Source: Anaerolineae bacterium (GTDB lineage: Bacteria > Chloroflexota > Anaerolineae > Aggregatilineales > Phototrophicaceae). From it: DNA of 64,000 nt. Positions 39,365 through 48,634 of the stretch are shown here, one piece after another. Location: positions 1 to 64,000 of the forward strand of contig JAJEAA010000018.1 in NCBI GenBank assembly GCA_022824365.1, written 5' to 3'. How positions within the stretch are numbered: the stretch's first letter is position 1; each line of letters begins with the position of its first letter. The notes under the pieces are model-generated. The model was not told where the DNA came from, did not search any database, and saw only the letters and a list, made by a program, of their open reading frames with translations. A program made the translations under genes and the position numbers.

Positions 39365-40510
39365 TTAATCCCATTCTTCAAAGGCGCGCAATGCGGAGAT
39401 TACCAAGGCTTGTTCGTCCGGCGTCAGATGATAGTGAAAGGGCAAGCGAAGCAGCCGGTCAGCCAGATCTTCGGTTACAGGACAATCGCCGACTTTGCCG
39501 CCATAGCGCTGCCCCATCGCTGACAGGTGCAAGGGCAAATAGTGAAATACGCTGAGGATTCCGTGTTGTTTGAGATGCGCGATTAGCGCGGAGCGGACTT
39601 TCAACGATGGCAGCAGCAGATAGAACATGTGGTAGGACTGCTCCACGTTTGCCGGAACCGTCGGCAAAAGTACATCGCGCTCGGCAGCCCAGGCGCCCAG
39701 GCATTCGAAATAGCGACGCCAGATCTGTTGACGGCGGGCCTGAATCTCGGGCGCCCGCTCAAATTGAGCATAGAGGTAGGCCGCGAGCATGTCCGAGGGC
39801 AAATAGCTGGAGCCCAGATCTACCCAGGTATATTTGTCGATTTGGCCACGGAAGAAGCGGCTGCGATTGGTGCCTTTCTCGCGAATAATTTCGGCGCGTT
39901 CCATCAGGCTCTCGTCATTGATGAGCAGAGCGCCGCCCTCGCCGCAGGTGAAGTTCTTGGTCTCATGAAAGCTGAGTGTGGCAAGCTCGCCAAAGGTCCC
40001 CAGATAGCGTCCTTTGTAACGAGAAAAGAGCGCGTGGGCGGTGTCTTCTACGACGGCGATTCCGTGCTGCTGGGCGAGGGTCATGATGGTGTCCATGTCA
40101 CAAGCGACGCCGGCGTAGTGCACGAGGACGATGGCTCTGGTTTTCTCGGTGATGAGTGCCGGCAATTGGCGCTCGTCGAGGTTCAGCGTATCGGGACGAA
40201 TATCGGCGAAGACGGGTTTGGCGCCGCGCAGGGCAAAGGCGTTAATGCTAGAGACAAACGTAAACGCGGGCACGATGACTTCGTCGCCCGGCTGAATATC
40301 GAGAAGCAGCGCCGCCATTTCCAGCGCGTGAGTGCAAGACGTGGTCAGGAGGGCTTTGCGCACACCGAGGGACTCTTCCAGGAATTGATGGCATTGACGG
40401 GTGTAGCCGCCATCGCCAGAGATGTGAAAATCGGCGATGCTGTCCCGGATGTATTCAGTTTCGTAGCCAAGAAAGGTTGGCTTGTTGAAGGGAATACGAT
40501 ATTGGGTCAT
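39365..40510 (-). CDS. rffA: dTDP-4-amino-4,6-dideoxygalactose transaminase (DegT/DnrJ/EryC1/StrS family)
   Basis: IPFNKPTFLGYETEYI; GDEVIVPAFTFVSSINAFALRGAKPVFADI; SFHETKNFTCGEGGAL. Confidence 0.92.
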   Translation of the reverse strand: MTQYRIPFNKPTFLGYETEYIRDSIADFHISGDGGYTRQCHQFLEESLGVRKALLTTSCTHALEMAALLLDIQPGDEVIVPAFTFVSSINAFALRGAKPVFADIRPDTLNLDERQLPALITEKTRAIVLVHYAGVACDMDTIMTLAQQHGIAVVEDTAHALFSRYKGRYLGTFGELATLSFHETKNFTCGEGGALLINDESLMERAEIIREKGTNRSRFFRGQIDKYTWVDLGSSYLPSDMLAAYLYAQFERAPEIQARRQQIWRRYFECLGAWAAERDVLLPTVPANVEQSYHMFYLLLPSLKVRSALIAHLKQHGILSVFHYLPLHLSAMGQRYGGKVGDCPVTEDLADRLLRLPFHYHLTPDEQALVISALRAFEEWD

Positions 40511-40545
40511 CGTTGTCCTTGCGTAGTTGCGAAGGCCAGTCGCGG

Positions 40546-41289
40546 TTAGTCAGGCGTTGTAAACCACTTATGGAACCACAGCTCTACCGATCGGGTCACA
40601 AAGCCGCAGCGCTGGTAGAGTCTTTGCGCCGGGATGTTGCGCCCTTGGGTGACGACATTGCAGCGGTCAAAGCCTTTCTCCTGGAACCACTCTAGCGCAT
40701 GGAGAACCATGCCACGGGCGCAGCCTTTGCCGCGCGCGGATTCCGACACGCCAACCAAGCCGATATTGCCTTCGCCGGCGGGACTATTCAAGTGGCAAGT
40801 CACGTAACCGGCGGGCAGCCCGTCAAGATCGGCGACCACAACCGCATCCGCGGAACTGGCGACGAGGCTGTTGCGCAACCAGATTTGGTACATCTGCGAG
40901 GCTGCGTCGCTGCCAAAGCGGCGGTCGACATAGAAGCGCGAACCCTGGTAGCCGTCGCGGGCAATTGGGAGCAGAGCCTCCAGGTCGTCTTCACGCCCGA
41001 GCCGGAAAACCAGCTTGTTCGCCTGTGATGGCCGCGTCGGTTCAAGGAAGCGCGCGGCGAAAGTCAGGCGGATATCGACGAAGTCGAAGCGGTTTGCTTG
41101 CAGAACAGCGATCGTATCCCGGTCGGCGGCGTCGGCGAGGAAATAAAGACAGTCCATGGCTTGGTCTTTGCAGGCGGCGAGCAAATCGCAGCAGGCGCCC
41201 GAATCAAGTTGGCGCGGCGCGGCGCGGGCGATACGGAAGCCGAAATGAGCGGAATCCCAAGGCAGGAATGTCAAGAGACGACTGGTCAT
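40546..41289 (-). CDS. GNAT acetyltransferase, possibly RffC/WecD-like
   Basis: LPWDSAHFGFRIAR; VGVSESARGKGCARGMVLHALEWF; 3' of rffA. Confidence 0.78.
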   Translation of the reverse strand: MTSRLLTFLPWDSAHFGFRIARAAPRQLDSGACCDLLAACKDQAMDCLYFLADAADRDTIAVLQANRFDFVDIRLTFAARFLEPTRPSQANKLVFRLGREDDLEALLPIARDGYQGSRFYVDRRFGSDAASQMYQIWLRNSLVASSADAVVVADLDGLPAGYVTCHLNSPAGEGNIGLVGVSESARGKGCARGMVLHALEWFQEKGFDRCNVVTQGRNIPAQRLYQRCGFVTRSVELWFHKWFTTPD

Positions 41290-42230
41290 TCCGGTTCGTC
41301 CTCCGCTTCTTCGGTCGATTCCTTGACTACATAGACAGGGCGATCCATGATGCGCAGGTGCATGCGCGCCAGATACTCACCGATTATGCCCAGGGTAAAC
41401 ATTTGCGCGCCGGCGAAGATGGCAATCAAAGATACGGTGAAGGTGAAGCCGGGCACCTCAAAGCGGAAAGCGAACAATTGGCTCAGGATGATGTATATGA
41501 GTATGACCGACCCAAAGGCTGTCATCAGGAGGCCGAGGGCACTGGCGAAACGCAATGGCAGCGTGCTGAAACCGGTAATCATGTTGAAGGCATGGTTGAG
41601 CAGTTTCCCGAAGGTGTAAGTCGATTTGCCGATCGTGCGGGGGGCGTGCGGCGTAGTGACTGCCGCAAAGCTGATCGTGCCCCAGGTCAGCAAGACGTCA
41701 ATGTTCACTAGGGGGCCGCGAAAGTGCTCGAAAGATTCTCGCAGCTCGGTACGAAAGGCGCGGAAGGCGCTGACCTTGCGGGCGGTCTCCGCGCCCATGG
41801 CGCCCTGCAATGCGAGCTTGGTTGTCCAGGAGGCGATGTTGCGCAGCGGGCCGTGCCGTTCTTTTTCGGGCGTGCCATAGACGACGTCGTAACCTTCGGC
41901 AAGTTTCTTGAGCAGGTCACTGATGGACGTCGTCGGATGCTGCAAATCATCGTCCATCGTCACGGTAATTTCCTGGCGCGCAGCGCGAATGCCGCAGAGC
42001 AGCGCATTATGCTGACCGAAGTTGCGCATGAGTCTAAAACCGCGAACAAAGGCATATTGATCGGACAAAGCCTGAATGACCGTCCAACTGTTGTCGCCGC
42101 CACCGTCTTCTACCAAGAGCACCTCATAGCGGTCGGCCAGCTCGGGCAATTCACGCGCCAATTCTTCGACGACCAGCGTGATGCTATTTTCACTGCGATA
42201 TACCGGAATGACGACAGATACAGAAGGCAT
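41286..42230 (-). CDS. Glycosyltransferase family 2, ArnC/DPM1-like with two C-terminal TM helices
   Basis: MPSVSVVIPVYRSENSITLVVEEL; TMDDDLQHPTTSI; C-terminal YLARMHLRIMDRPVYVV. Confidence 0.92.
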   Translation of the reverse strand: MPSVSVVIPVYRSENSITLVVEELARELPELADRYEVLLVEDGGGDNSWTVIQALSDQYAFVRGFRLMRNFGQHNALLCGIRAARQEITVTMDDDLQHPTTSISDLLKKLAEGYDVVYGTPEKERHGPLRNIASWTTKLALQGAMGAETARKVSAFRAFRTELRESFEHFRGPLVNIDVLLTWGTISFAAVTTPHAPRTIGKSTYTFGKLLNHAFNMITGFSTLPLRFASALGLLMTAFGSVILIYIILSQLFAFRFEVPGFTFTVSLIAIFAGAQMFTLGIIGEYLARMHLRIMDRPVYVVKESTEEAEDEPE

Positions 42231-42652
42231 CGAGATCACCATGTGACATTGACGCGCGCTGCTTAATATTGTCGAATCCGCCACAAGTATTCAGCGAGCG
42301 CGCAAGAATAGCGCCAACCGCGCCATAGAGCGAAATGCATAAAGGTCCCTTGACGGTTGCGGACGGGACCCGCCGCTGGGCTCGGCGGCACACAGAGATT
42401 GTGTTTCAGTTTTACGCAGACTGCAAGCCATGAGTCATATAGGAGTTGTGAATATGGCGGACATGCCGCATTCTTGCCCCCATCCCCCAGCCCTCTCGCC
42501 ATCTTTATGGCAATGTTGTCGTCTCCAAAATCGGGGCAAGTTCAATCACCTTTAGGAAACCCCGCCAGGGAGCGGGAAAACTCCATGCAATTCACCACTC
42601 CCGTCACATAGCTTGGCAGTTTGGGACGCCTTTGATTTGCCCTAACAAGACA

Positions 42653-42681
42653 ATTTAACTGTCGGCGGATTGTGCTATAAT
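42653..42681 (+). promoter_or_regulatory. Candidate extended -10 promoter for icd
   Basis: TGCTATAAT (TATAAT at 42676-42681); weak -35. Confidence 0.5.
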
Positions 42682-42727
42682 TCCGCGGATTGACGCAATT
42701 TGGCGGTGAGAAGGAGACAAGCGAGTA

Positions 42728-43984
42728 ATGGCTTACGACAAGATCAAAGCGCCCGACACTGGAGAGAAGATCAGCTTTAGCCAGGGCAAGATGCAGGCGC
42801 CGGACAACCCGATATTGCTGTTTATCGAGGGTGATGGCATCGGCTACGACATTATGACTGCCAGCAAGCGGATCTGGGACGCGGCAATCGCCAAGGCTTA
42901 CGGCGGCGCGCGTCAGGTCTCCTGGATGGAAGTGTATGCCGGCGAAAAAGCGGCCGGAGTATACGGCGGCGATTATATGCCGGAGGAAACATTTGAGGCC
43001 TTTCGCGAGTACAAAGTCGGGATCAAGGGACCGCTGACCACGCCGGTCGGTGGCGGTTTCCGCAGCTTGAATGTGACCTTGCGGCAGGTGCTTGACTTGT
43101 ATAGCTGCGTGCGGCCGGTGCGCTGGTATCAGGGTGTGCCAAGTCCATTGAAGCAGCCGGAGGATGTGGATGTCGTCATCTTCCGCGAAAATACGGAGGA
43201 CACCTACGCGGGCATCGAATACGAATCGGGCACGGAAGAAAACCGGAAGCTGGCGGCGTTTTTGCGCGAAGAGATGGGCGCGGCCAATTTCTTCGAGGAT
43301 GCCGGCTTGGGCATCAAGCCGATAAGTCCCTTCGGCAGCAAGCGCTTGATACGAGCCGCGATCAATTACGCGATCGAGCGAGGGCGCAAGAGCGTCACGC
43401 TGGTGCACAAGGGCAATATTCAGAAGTTCACCGAAGGCGCGTTTCAGAAATGGGGTTATGAGCTGGCGCGGGAGGAATTCCCTGAGCAGACGATATCCTG
43501 GGATGAGGCGGCGGCGCAGCACAACGGAAATGTGCCGAATGGGAAGATCCTGATCCAAGATACGATCGCCGATATCATGTTCCAGAAGATGCTGCTGCGG
43601 CCGCGCGAGCATGATGTGATCGCCACGACGAATCTCAATGGAGATTATCTCAGCGATGCGCTGGCGGCCGAAGTTGGCGGCGTCGGCATCGCGCCGGGGG
43701 CGAACATTGGCGATGAGATCGCGCTCTTCGAGGCGACCCACGGCACGGCGCCAAAGTATACCAATTTGGACATGGTTAATCCGGGTTCGCTGCTCTTCAG
43801 CGGCGTGATGATGCTGGAACATCTGAATTGGTTCGAGGCGGCTGACTTGATCACGCGGGCTTATGAGAAGACCATCGAGCAGCGCTATGTCACTTACGAT
43901 TTCGCGCGGCAAATGGAGAACGCGACGAAGGTGGCGACGAGCGAGTTCGCCACGCGGATCATCGAGAATATGGACATCGTTTAG
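42728..43984 (+). CDS. icd: NADP-dependent isocitrate dehydrogenase
   Basis: [79 protein letters not shown]. Confidence 0.97.
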   Translation: MAYDKIKAPDTGEKISFSQGKMQAPDNPILLFIEGDGIGYDIMTASKRIWDAAIAKAYGGARQVSWMEVYAGEKAAGVYGGDYMPEETFEAFREYKVGIKGPLTTPVGGGFRSLNVTLRQVLDLYSCVRPVRWYQGVPSPLKQPEDVDVVIFRENTEDTYAGIEYESGTEENRKLAAFLREEMGAANFFEDAGLGIKPISPFGSKRLIRAAINYAIERGRKSVTLVHKGNIQKFTEGAFQKWGYELAREEFPEQTISWDEAAAQHNGNVPNGKILIQDTIADIMFQKMLLRPREHDVIATTNLNGDYLSDALAAEVGGVGIAPGANIGDEIALFEATHGTAPKYTNLDMVNPGSLLFSGVMMLEHLNWFEAADLITRAYEKTIEQRYVTYDFARQMENATKVATSEFATRIIENMDIV

Positions 43985-44011
43985 TCCGATTGAGGATAGG
44001 GTGTTAGCGAA

Positions 44012-44039
44012 AGAGCGGTCCGGCGGATCGCTCTTTTTT
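44012..44039 (+). terminator. Rho-independent terminator downstream of icd
   Basis: AGAGCG-GTCCGGCGGAT-CGCTCT followed by T-run. Confidence 0.85.
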
Positions 44040-44111
44040 GTGACGGGACAAGCGAACCTGCGACTGTCCGTACAGGCTGGCAAAACTGCATGGGGCTTTC
44101 GCGCTAGAAGG

Positions 44112-44534
44112 TCAGCGCAAGCCCGCCAGCCAATCGCTGAGTTTCGCTTCCAGGCCATTGCGCACATCAATGAATGAGCGCAGCACGGCGGCGTCATCGC
44201 CATCGACAGCCGCTGGATCAGGGAAGCTCCAGTGGATGCGCCGGGCGGGACCGGGAAAGACCGGGCAATTCTCGGCGGCATTGTCGCAGACCGTTATGAC
44301 ATAGTCGAAAGCGGCGCTCAGATACTGGTTGATGTGATCCGAACTGTGGCGCGAGATGTCGATGCCGCGCTCGTTCATCGCTTCGATGGCGAAGGGACTG
44401 ACATGAGAGGGCTTGGCGCCGGCGCTGTAGACGTCGACGGCATCGCCGGCAAGGTGACGCAACAAGCCTTCGCCCATTTGAGAGCGGGCGGAATTGGCGG
44501 TGCAGAGTATGAGGACTTTCTTTTTGTCGTTCAG
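44112..44534 (-). CDS. arsC: Arsenate reductase ArsC (LMW-PTPase type), start inferred at CTG 44534
   Basis: Extending the ORF upstream gives LNDKKKVLILCTANSARSQMGEGLLRHL with the CX5R-S P-loop; in-frame TAA 5 codons upstream; AGGAGG 5 nt before CTG. Confidence 0.85.
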   Translation of the reverse strand: MNDKKKVLILCTANSARSQMGEGLLRHLAGDAVDVYSAGAKPSHVSPFAIEAMNERGIDISRHSSDHINQYLSAAFDYVITVCDNAAENCPVFPGPARRIHWSFPDPAAVDGDDAAVLRSFIDVRNGLEAKLSDWLAGLR

Positions 44535-44581
44535 CTTGGCCTCCTCTTACCGGTGGAATTTATGTATCTATCGGCAGCCAG

Positions 44582-45415
44582 TTAGCGAGAAAGCCGGTCT
44601 TGCGCGCGAGCGAAGCCTTGGGAGAGGAAAAGCGCGATCATCGCCAGCACGATGAGAATTAGTCCAGTCCAGATAGCGGCGTCGATATCGCGTTCAAAGA
44701 TACTGTAGACAAGCAGAGGCATCGTCTGCGTTTTGCCTTGCAGGTTGCCGGCGAAGAGGATGGTGGCGCCAAATTCACCCAGAGCGCGTGCCCAGCTGAG
44801 AATCATGCCGGAAATGAGCGCTCGCCAGGCGATGGGCAGAATGATGTACCAGAACATGAGCCAGCCATAGGCGCCATCGACGCGCGCGGCATCTTCGATT
44901 TCCGCCGCGATACTTGCAAAACCCACTTGCGCCGAGCGAATATAAAAGGGCGCGGAAATGAAGAATTGCGCGATGATGACGGCCAGGATAGAAAAAGGCA
45001 CGATGATGCCAGCGTCGGCGAGGAAGGAACCGATGACGCCAGCCCGGCCAAATGTGAGCAGCAGCGCCAAACCAGCGACCGCCGGCGGCATGACAATCGG
45101 CAGTTCGATGAAGAGGCTGACGAAGCGCTTGCCCCTGAAGTTGTAACGGGAGAGGACAAAAGCCAGCGGCGTGCCCAGGGCGGCCGTCAGGCAGACGACA
45201 GCGCCGGTGGAGGCGAAGCTTAGAAGCGTGGCGGATAGGATTGTCCCTGAATCGGGCAGTCCTTCCCAGGCGCGCGAGCTTAAGCCGCGGGCGAGCAGGA
45301 CCAGTACAGGCGCGGCCAGGAGCAGGAAAGCGAAGGCGCTGACGGCAAAGACGAGCAGTCTATCGGCCGACAGACTTTGGCGCTGGGCAGACGTTTTGCG
45401 GTGATTCGGCAGCAT
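44582..45415 (-). CDS. modB: Molybdate ABC transporter permease (likely ATG at 45415)
   Basis: IELPIVMPPAVAGLALLLTFGRAG; RALGEFGATILFAGNLQGKTQTMPLLVYS. Confidence 0.93.
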   Translation of the reverse strand: MLPNHRKTSAQRQSLSADRLLVFAVSAFAFLLLAAPVLVLLARGLSSRAWEGLPDSGTILSATLLSFASTGAVVCLTAALGTPLAFVLSRYNFRGKRFVSLFIELPIVMPPAVAGLALLLTFGRAGVIGSFLADAGIIVPFSILAVIIAQFFISAPFYIRSAQVGFASIAAEIEDAARVDGAYGWLMFWYIILPIAWRALISGMILSWARALGEFGATILFAGNLQGKTQTMPLLVYSIFERDIDAAIWTGLILIVLAMIALFLSQGFARAQDRLSR

Positions 45416-46259
45416 CGTCGGCTTCAAGCGTTGGCTCCGGCGTTGGGTCTTCTGGCAAGGTTTCCGTAAGTATAGCAGGTGAACAGAAGCCGTATTCAGC
45501 GAAAATGGGCTGAGCCGCCGGCGAGAGGACGAAGCTGATGAAGCGTTGGGCAAGCGCCGGGTTTGTCGAAGCGGCAAGGGGGGCAATTGGATAGGATGCG
45601 AGCTGATTGTGCGCCGGATCGATTTCGAAGGCGCGCAATTGTTCGGCGATAGCGCCGATGGCGTCGGACTGATAAACGATGCCGGCATCGGCTTCGCCCA
45701 GGGCGATGCGGGTCACGACCTGGCGGACATTGCTCTCTTCCGAGACGAGGTTTTGCATAACCTGGTCGATGAAGTTTTCGCCGTAGTCATAGCTGTGAGA
45801 AGCGATCATGGCATCGGTGTAGGCGCGGATGGGCGTGCCCTCAGCCGCCAGGACAAGCAGGACAGAGTCCTTGGTCAAGTCCAGGATCGATTCAATGGCA
45901 GCCGGATTATCGGCCGGAGTGATCAGCATAAGTTGATTGTGAGCGAAGATATCAACCGTGTCAGCCGCGATCAAGTTACTGTCGATAACCAAGTCCATCT
46001 GGAGTTCGTTGGCGCTGGCAAAGATGTCGGCGGGAGCGCCCTGGAGCAACTGGGCGGCCAGGGTCGATGAACTGGAGAAGTTCAAGAGGATGTCCGCATC
46101 GCTGTTGACTTCAATAAAGGCCGCGCGCAGACTTTCGAAGACATCGGTTAAGGATGTCGCCGCGAAGACGATGAGAGATTGACGCTCGCTGTCCTGGGCG
46201 GTTATTCCGCCGATTGGCGCGAGCAGGATCAAAAGCGCGATGACAAGCCGGTAGCGCAT
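45360..46259 (-). CDS. modA: Molybdate ABC transporter substrate-binding protein (likely start 46259)
   Basis: SLIVFAATSLTDVFESLRAAF...LLNFSSSSTLAAQLLQGAPADIFASAN. Confidence 0.95.
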   Translation of the reverse strand: MRYRLVIALLILLAPIGGITAQDSERQSLIVFAATSLTDVFESLRAAFIEVNSDADILLNFSSSSTLAAQLLQGAPADIFASANELQMDLVIDSNLIAADTVDIFAHNQLMLITPADNPAAIESILDLTKDSVLLVLAAEGTPIRAYTDAMIASHSYDYGENFIDQVMQNLVSEESNVRQVVTRIALGEADAGIVYQSDAIGAIAEQLRAFEIDPAHNQLASYPIAPLAASTNPALAQRFISFVLSPAAQPIFAEYGFCSPAILTETLPEDPTPEPTLEADDAAESPQNVCPAPKSVGR

Positions 46260-46288
46260 GCGCAGCTCCTCATGACTGAGGCAACATG

Positions 46289-46308
46289 ATATGTCATGAC
46301 CGACATAT
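46289..46308. promoter_or_regulatory. Inverted repeat ATATGTC-N6-GACATAT upstream of modA
   Basis: Perfect 7-bp arms, about 30 nt upstream of the modA start. Confidence 0.5.
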
Positions 46309-46402
46309 TGCAAGCGTCACGCAAGCCTGTCATGTAATACGCTTGCGCTTCGGCTAGCCGACGCTTGTTCAACGTTCGCTTGATTGTGTCCCGACATGCA
46401 TT

Positions 46403-47074
46403 ATGTTTAGTCTAGGGGTATCAGAGGTCGTCATGGGCATAGGCCAGCGGTCGGGTCCGCCTTCTTGGTTCGTCATATTGGTCGGCGTCGCCATCGTTTT
46501 CGGCGTGTACTATATGTGGGTGGGTCTGCGCAATTTTATGGCTTCGGGAGTGAGCGTATCCGAATCCACCCAACAGGCGATCGAACAAAGCACGGCAACT
46601 GCAGCCCGCATACAAGAGATTGTGCTGAATGCGCCGACGCCGCTACCCAGCTTCACGCCGGTTCCGCCTTGCCAGGACTTCATTGTCAGGGTGCCGATAG
46701 CGATAGTCCGCGCGGAACCCAGCTTGAGCGGCCGAATCGTAGAGGGCTTGCGCGAAGGCGAAACCGTCTGCGTCCTCACGATGCTGCCGGATTCCGAATG
46801 GTATATGATTGACCAGAACATGCAGACACGGCGCATCGAACGAGTTTATATGCACCGGGACATCATTCGCGCGTTGAATCCCACGCCCAAGCCGACCGCC
46901 ACAGCGATACCAACCGATACCTCTACTCCTACCATTACGCCGACGGCGACCGACACTCGACCGCCGACGGCAGCGCCGCCGGCCCTCCAGATCACTGCGA
47001 CGGAGCGACCGTTGCTTCCCTCCCCTACCGCGACGGCCAAGGCTACCGTCACCGCCCCAAGCATTAGCCTTTAG
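46403..47074 (+). CDS. Membrane-anchored SH3b-like protein with Thr/Pro-rich C-terminal tail
   Basis: N-terminal TM; VPIAIVRAEPSLSGRIVEGLREGETV; low-complexity PTATAIPTDTSTPTITPTATDTRPPT. Confidence 0.75.
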   Translation: MFSLGVSEVVMGIGQRSGPPSWFVILVGVAIVFGVYYMWVGLRNFMASGVSVSESTQQAIEQSTATAARIQEIVLNAPTPLPSFTPVPPCQDFIVRVPIAIVRAEPSLSGRIVEGLREGETVCVLTMLPDSEWYMIDQNMQTRRIERVYMHRDIIRALNPTPKPTATAIPTDTSTPTITPTATDTRPPTAAPPALQITATERPLLPSPTATAKATVTAPSISL

Positions 47075-47147
47075 CTTGCGGTAACTAGCGCTTCGACTAT
47101 ACTGATTTGCAGTGTATCCAGAGGCCGAATCGCGGCAATGAAAGGGA

Positions 47148-48389
47148 TTGCGCTTGGCTGCAATTTTGCAGGTCATTGCGGGGGTGGTCTTCGTCTTCAT
47201 TTTGCTCAGCATCGTGGTGACGGAAGTCAACTCGCTAATCGCGCGAGCAACCAGGCTGCGCGCGAAGAACTTGCGCAATTCAATCGATGGCATCATCGAG
47301 GACCCGGTGATACGAGCCAAGGTTTATACGCATCCGCTGATTCAACTGGTGAAGGCGGACCCGATCGCGCCGAGCCAGCGCATCTCGCGGGAGGAGGCGG
47401 AAAAGGTCGCCAGCGGCCCAATCGGCGCTGTTGACTGGATTGACCCGCAGATATTTGTTGATGTGGTCCTGAATACGATCAAGGCAGAATCCGACCAGCA
47501 GATCTTCGGCTCGCTGCTGAATGTCATCGACGGCATGCCGGCGGGACCCGAGCGGCGTGGATTGCGCGTGATGGTCAACCGAATTGTCACGACCGGACAA
47601 GGTATGAAAGAGCTGCGCAAGGCTTTGCCTTACGTGCAGGATCGGCGCTATCGGGGCGCGTTAACCGAGATTGTGAACCAGATCGATGAGGAAGTAAGCT
47701 TGCTTGGCGTAGAGCCGTCGAACAATATCGCGCTAATGGCCGGCATCAGACAAATAGAAGATCCGAACCTGCGCAGCGCCTTGGCCACGGTCATGCACAG
47801 CGCCGGGAGCATGGAAGGAGCCCGCGGCAATCTGGAGACCTGGTTCAACAATTCGATGAATCGGGCAAGCGCGACTTACGCTGCGCGAATGAAGTTGCTA
47901 TCGGTCGGCGTCGCGCTGGCATTCGCGCTTACGCTGAATATCGACACGGTGAATATCGCGCGGTCACTTTGGGAAGATCCAGCTCAGCGACAGGCTTTAA
48001 GCAGCGAATTGGCGTACTCAGTGCAGAGTGGCGAATTACAGTCCCAAGTGGATGGAACAGGAAGCCTGGACGACCAATTCAGGGCAAACCAGGCAGACGG
48101 CGCGAGCCCGATAGAGGACGCTGTTGGCACGGGAGCGGAGATCGTCCACCAATTGCAGGACATTGAAGACTTGAGACTGCCCGTGGGCTGGACATTCCAG
48201 AACGTGGCCGATCAAGCTTCGGCGCAAAGCGACCCGAACAACTTGTGGAACTACTTTCCGGAAAATAATCCGGATGGCTGGCTGGGATTGCTGGCGGGCA
48301 AATTCCTTGGCATTGCCGCAACTGTAATCGCCGCGGCTCAAGGAGCGCCATTTTGGTTCGGGATTGTCAACAGGATCTTGCGGCGGTAG
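47148..48389 (+). CDS. Conserved membrane protein of unknown function (TTG start)
   Basis: 413 aa; N-terminal TM, mid TM (LLSVGVALAFALTLNID), C-terminal TM. Confidence 0.7.
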   Translation: MRLAAILQVIAGVVFVFILLSIVVTEVNSLIARATRLRAKNLRNSIDGIIEDPVIRAKVYTHPLIQLVKADPIAPSQRISREEAEKVASGPIGAVDWIDPQIFVDVVLNTIKAESDQQIFGSLLNVIDGMPAGPERRGLRVMVNRIVTTGQGMKELRKALPYVQDRRYRGALTEIVNQIDEEVSLLGVEPSNNIALMAGIRQIEDPNLRSALATVMHSAGSMEGARGNLETWFNNSMNRASATYAARMKLLSVGVALAFALTLNIDTVNIARSLWEDPAQRQALSSELAYSVQSGELQSQVDGTGSLDDQFRANQADGASPIEDAVGTGAEIVHQLQDIEDLRLPVGWTFQNVADQASAQSDPNNLWNYFPENNPDGWLGLLAGKFLGIAATVIAAAQGAPFWFGIVNRILRR

Positions 48390-48634
48390 CAAACTTCGCG
48401 CGCATTTTACAATGTCGCGCCAAATCGATTAAGCAACCATTTAACATGAGGCGCGGTTTTGCTTTCCGCGAAGGCGAATAAAACCAGAATCGGCTAGCGG
48501 AAACAAAGCGTTTTTGTAGATTTTATCGGTTGACAAGGCGACAAAAATCCGAGCAAAATAGAAATCACACCGTTGCACTACGTCGGCGGAAAAGTTCACT
48601 TAGTCTTATTCATCCAAATAAGTAGAGGGACGCC

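Noticed and set aside
42542-44281. 579-aa minus-strand ORF
   Set aside because: Antisense to icd over most of its length; product is low-complexity and Arg/His-rich with no domain signature; typical shadow ORF of a GC-rich gene.
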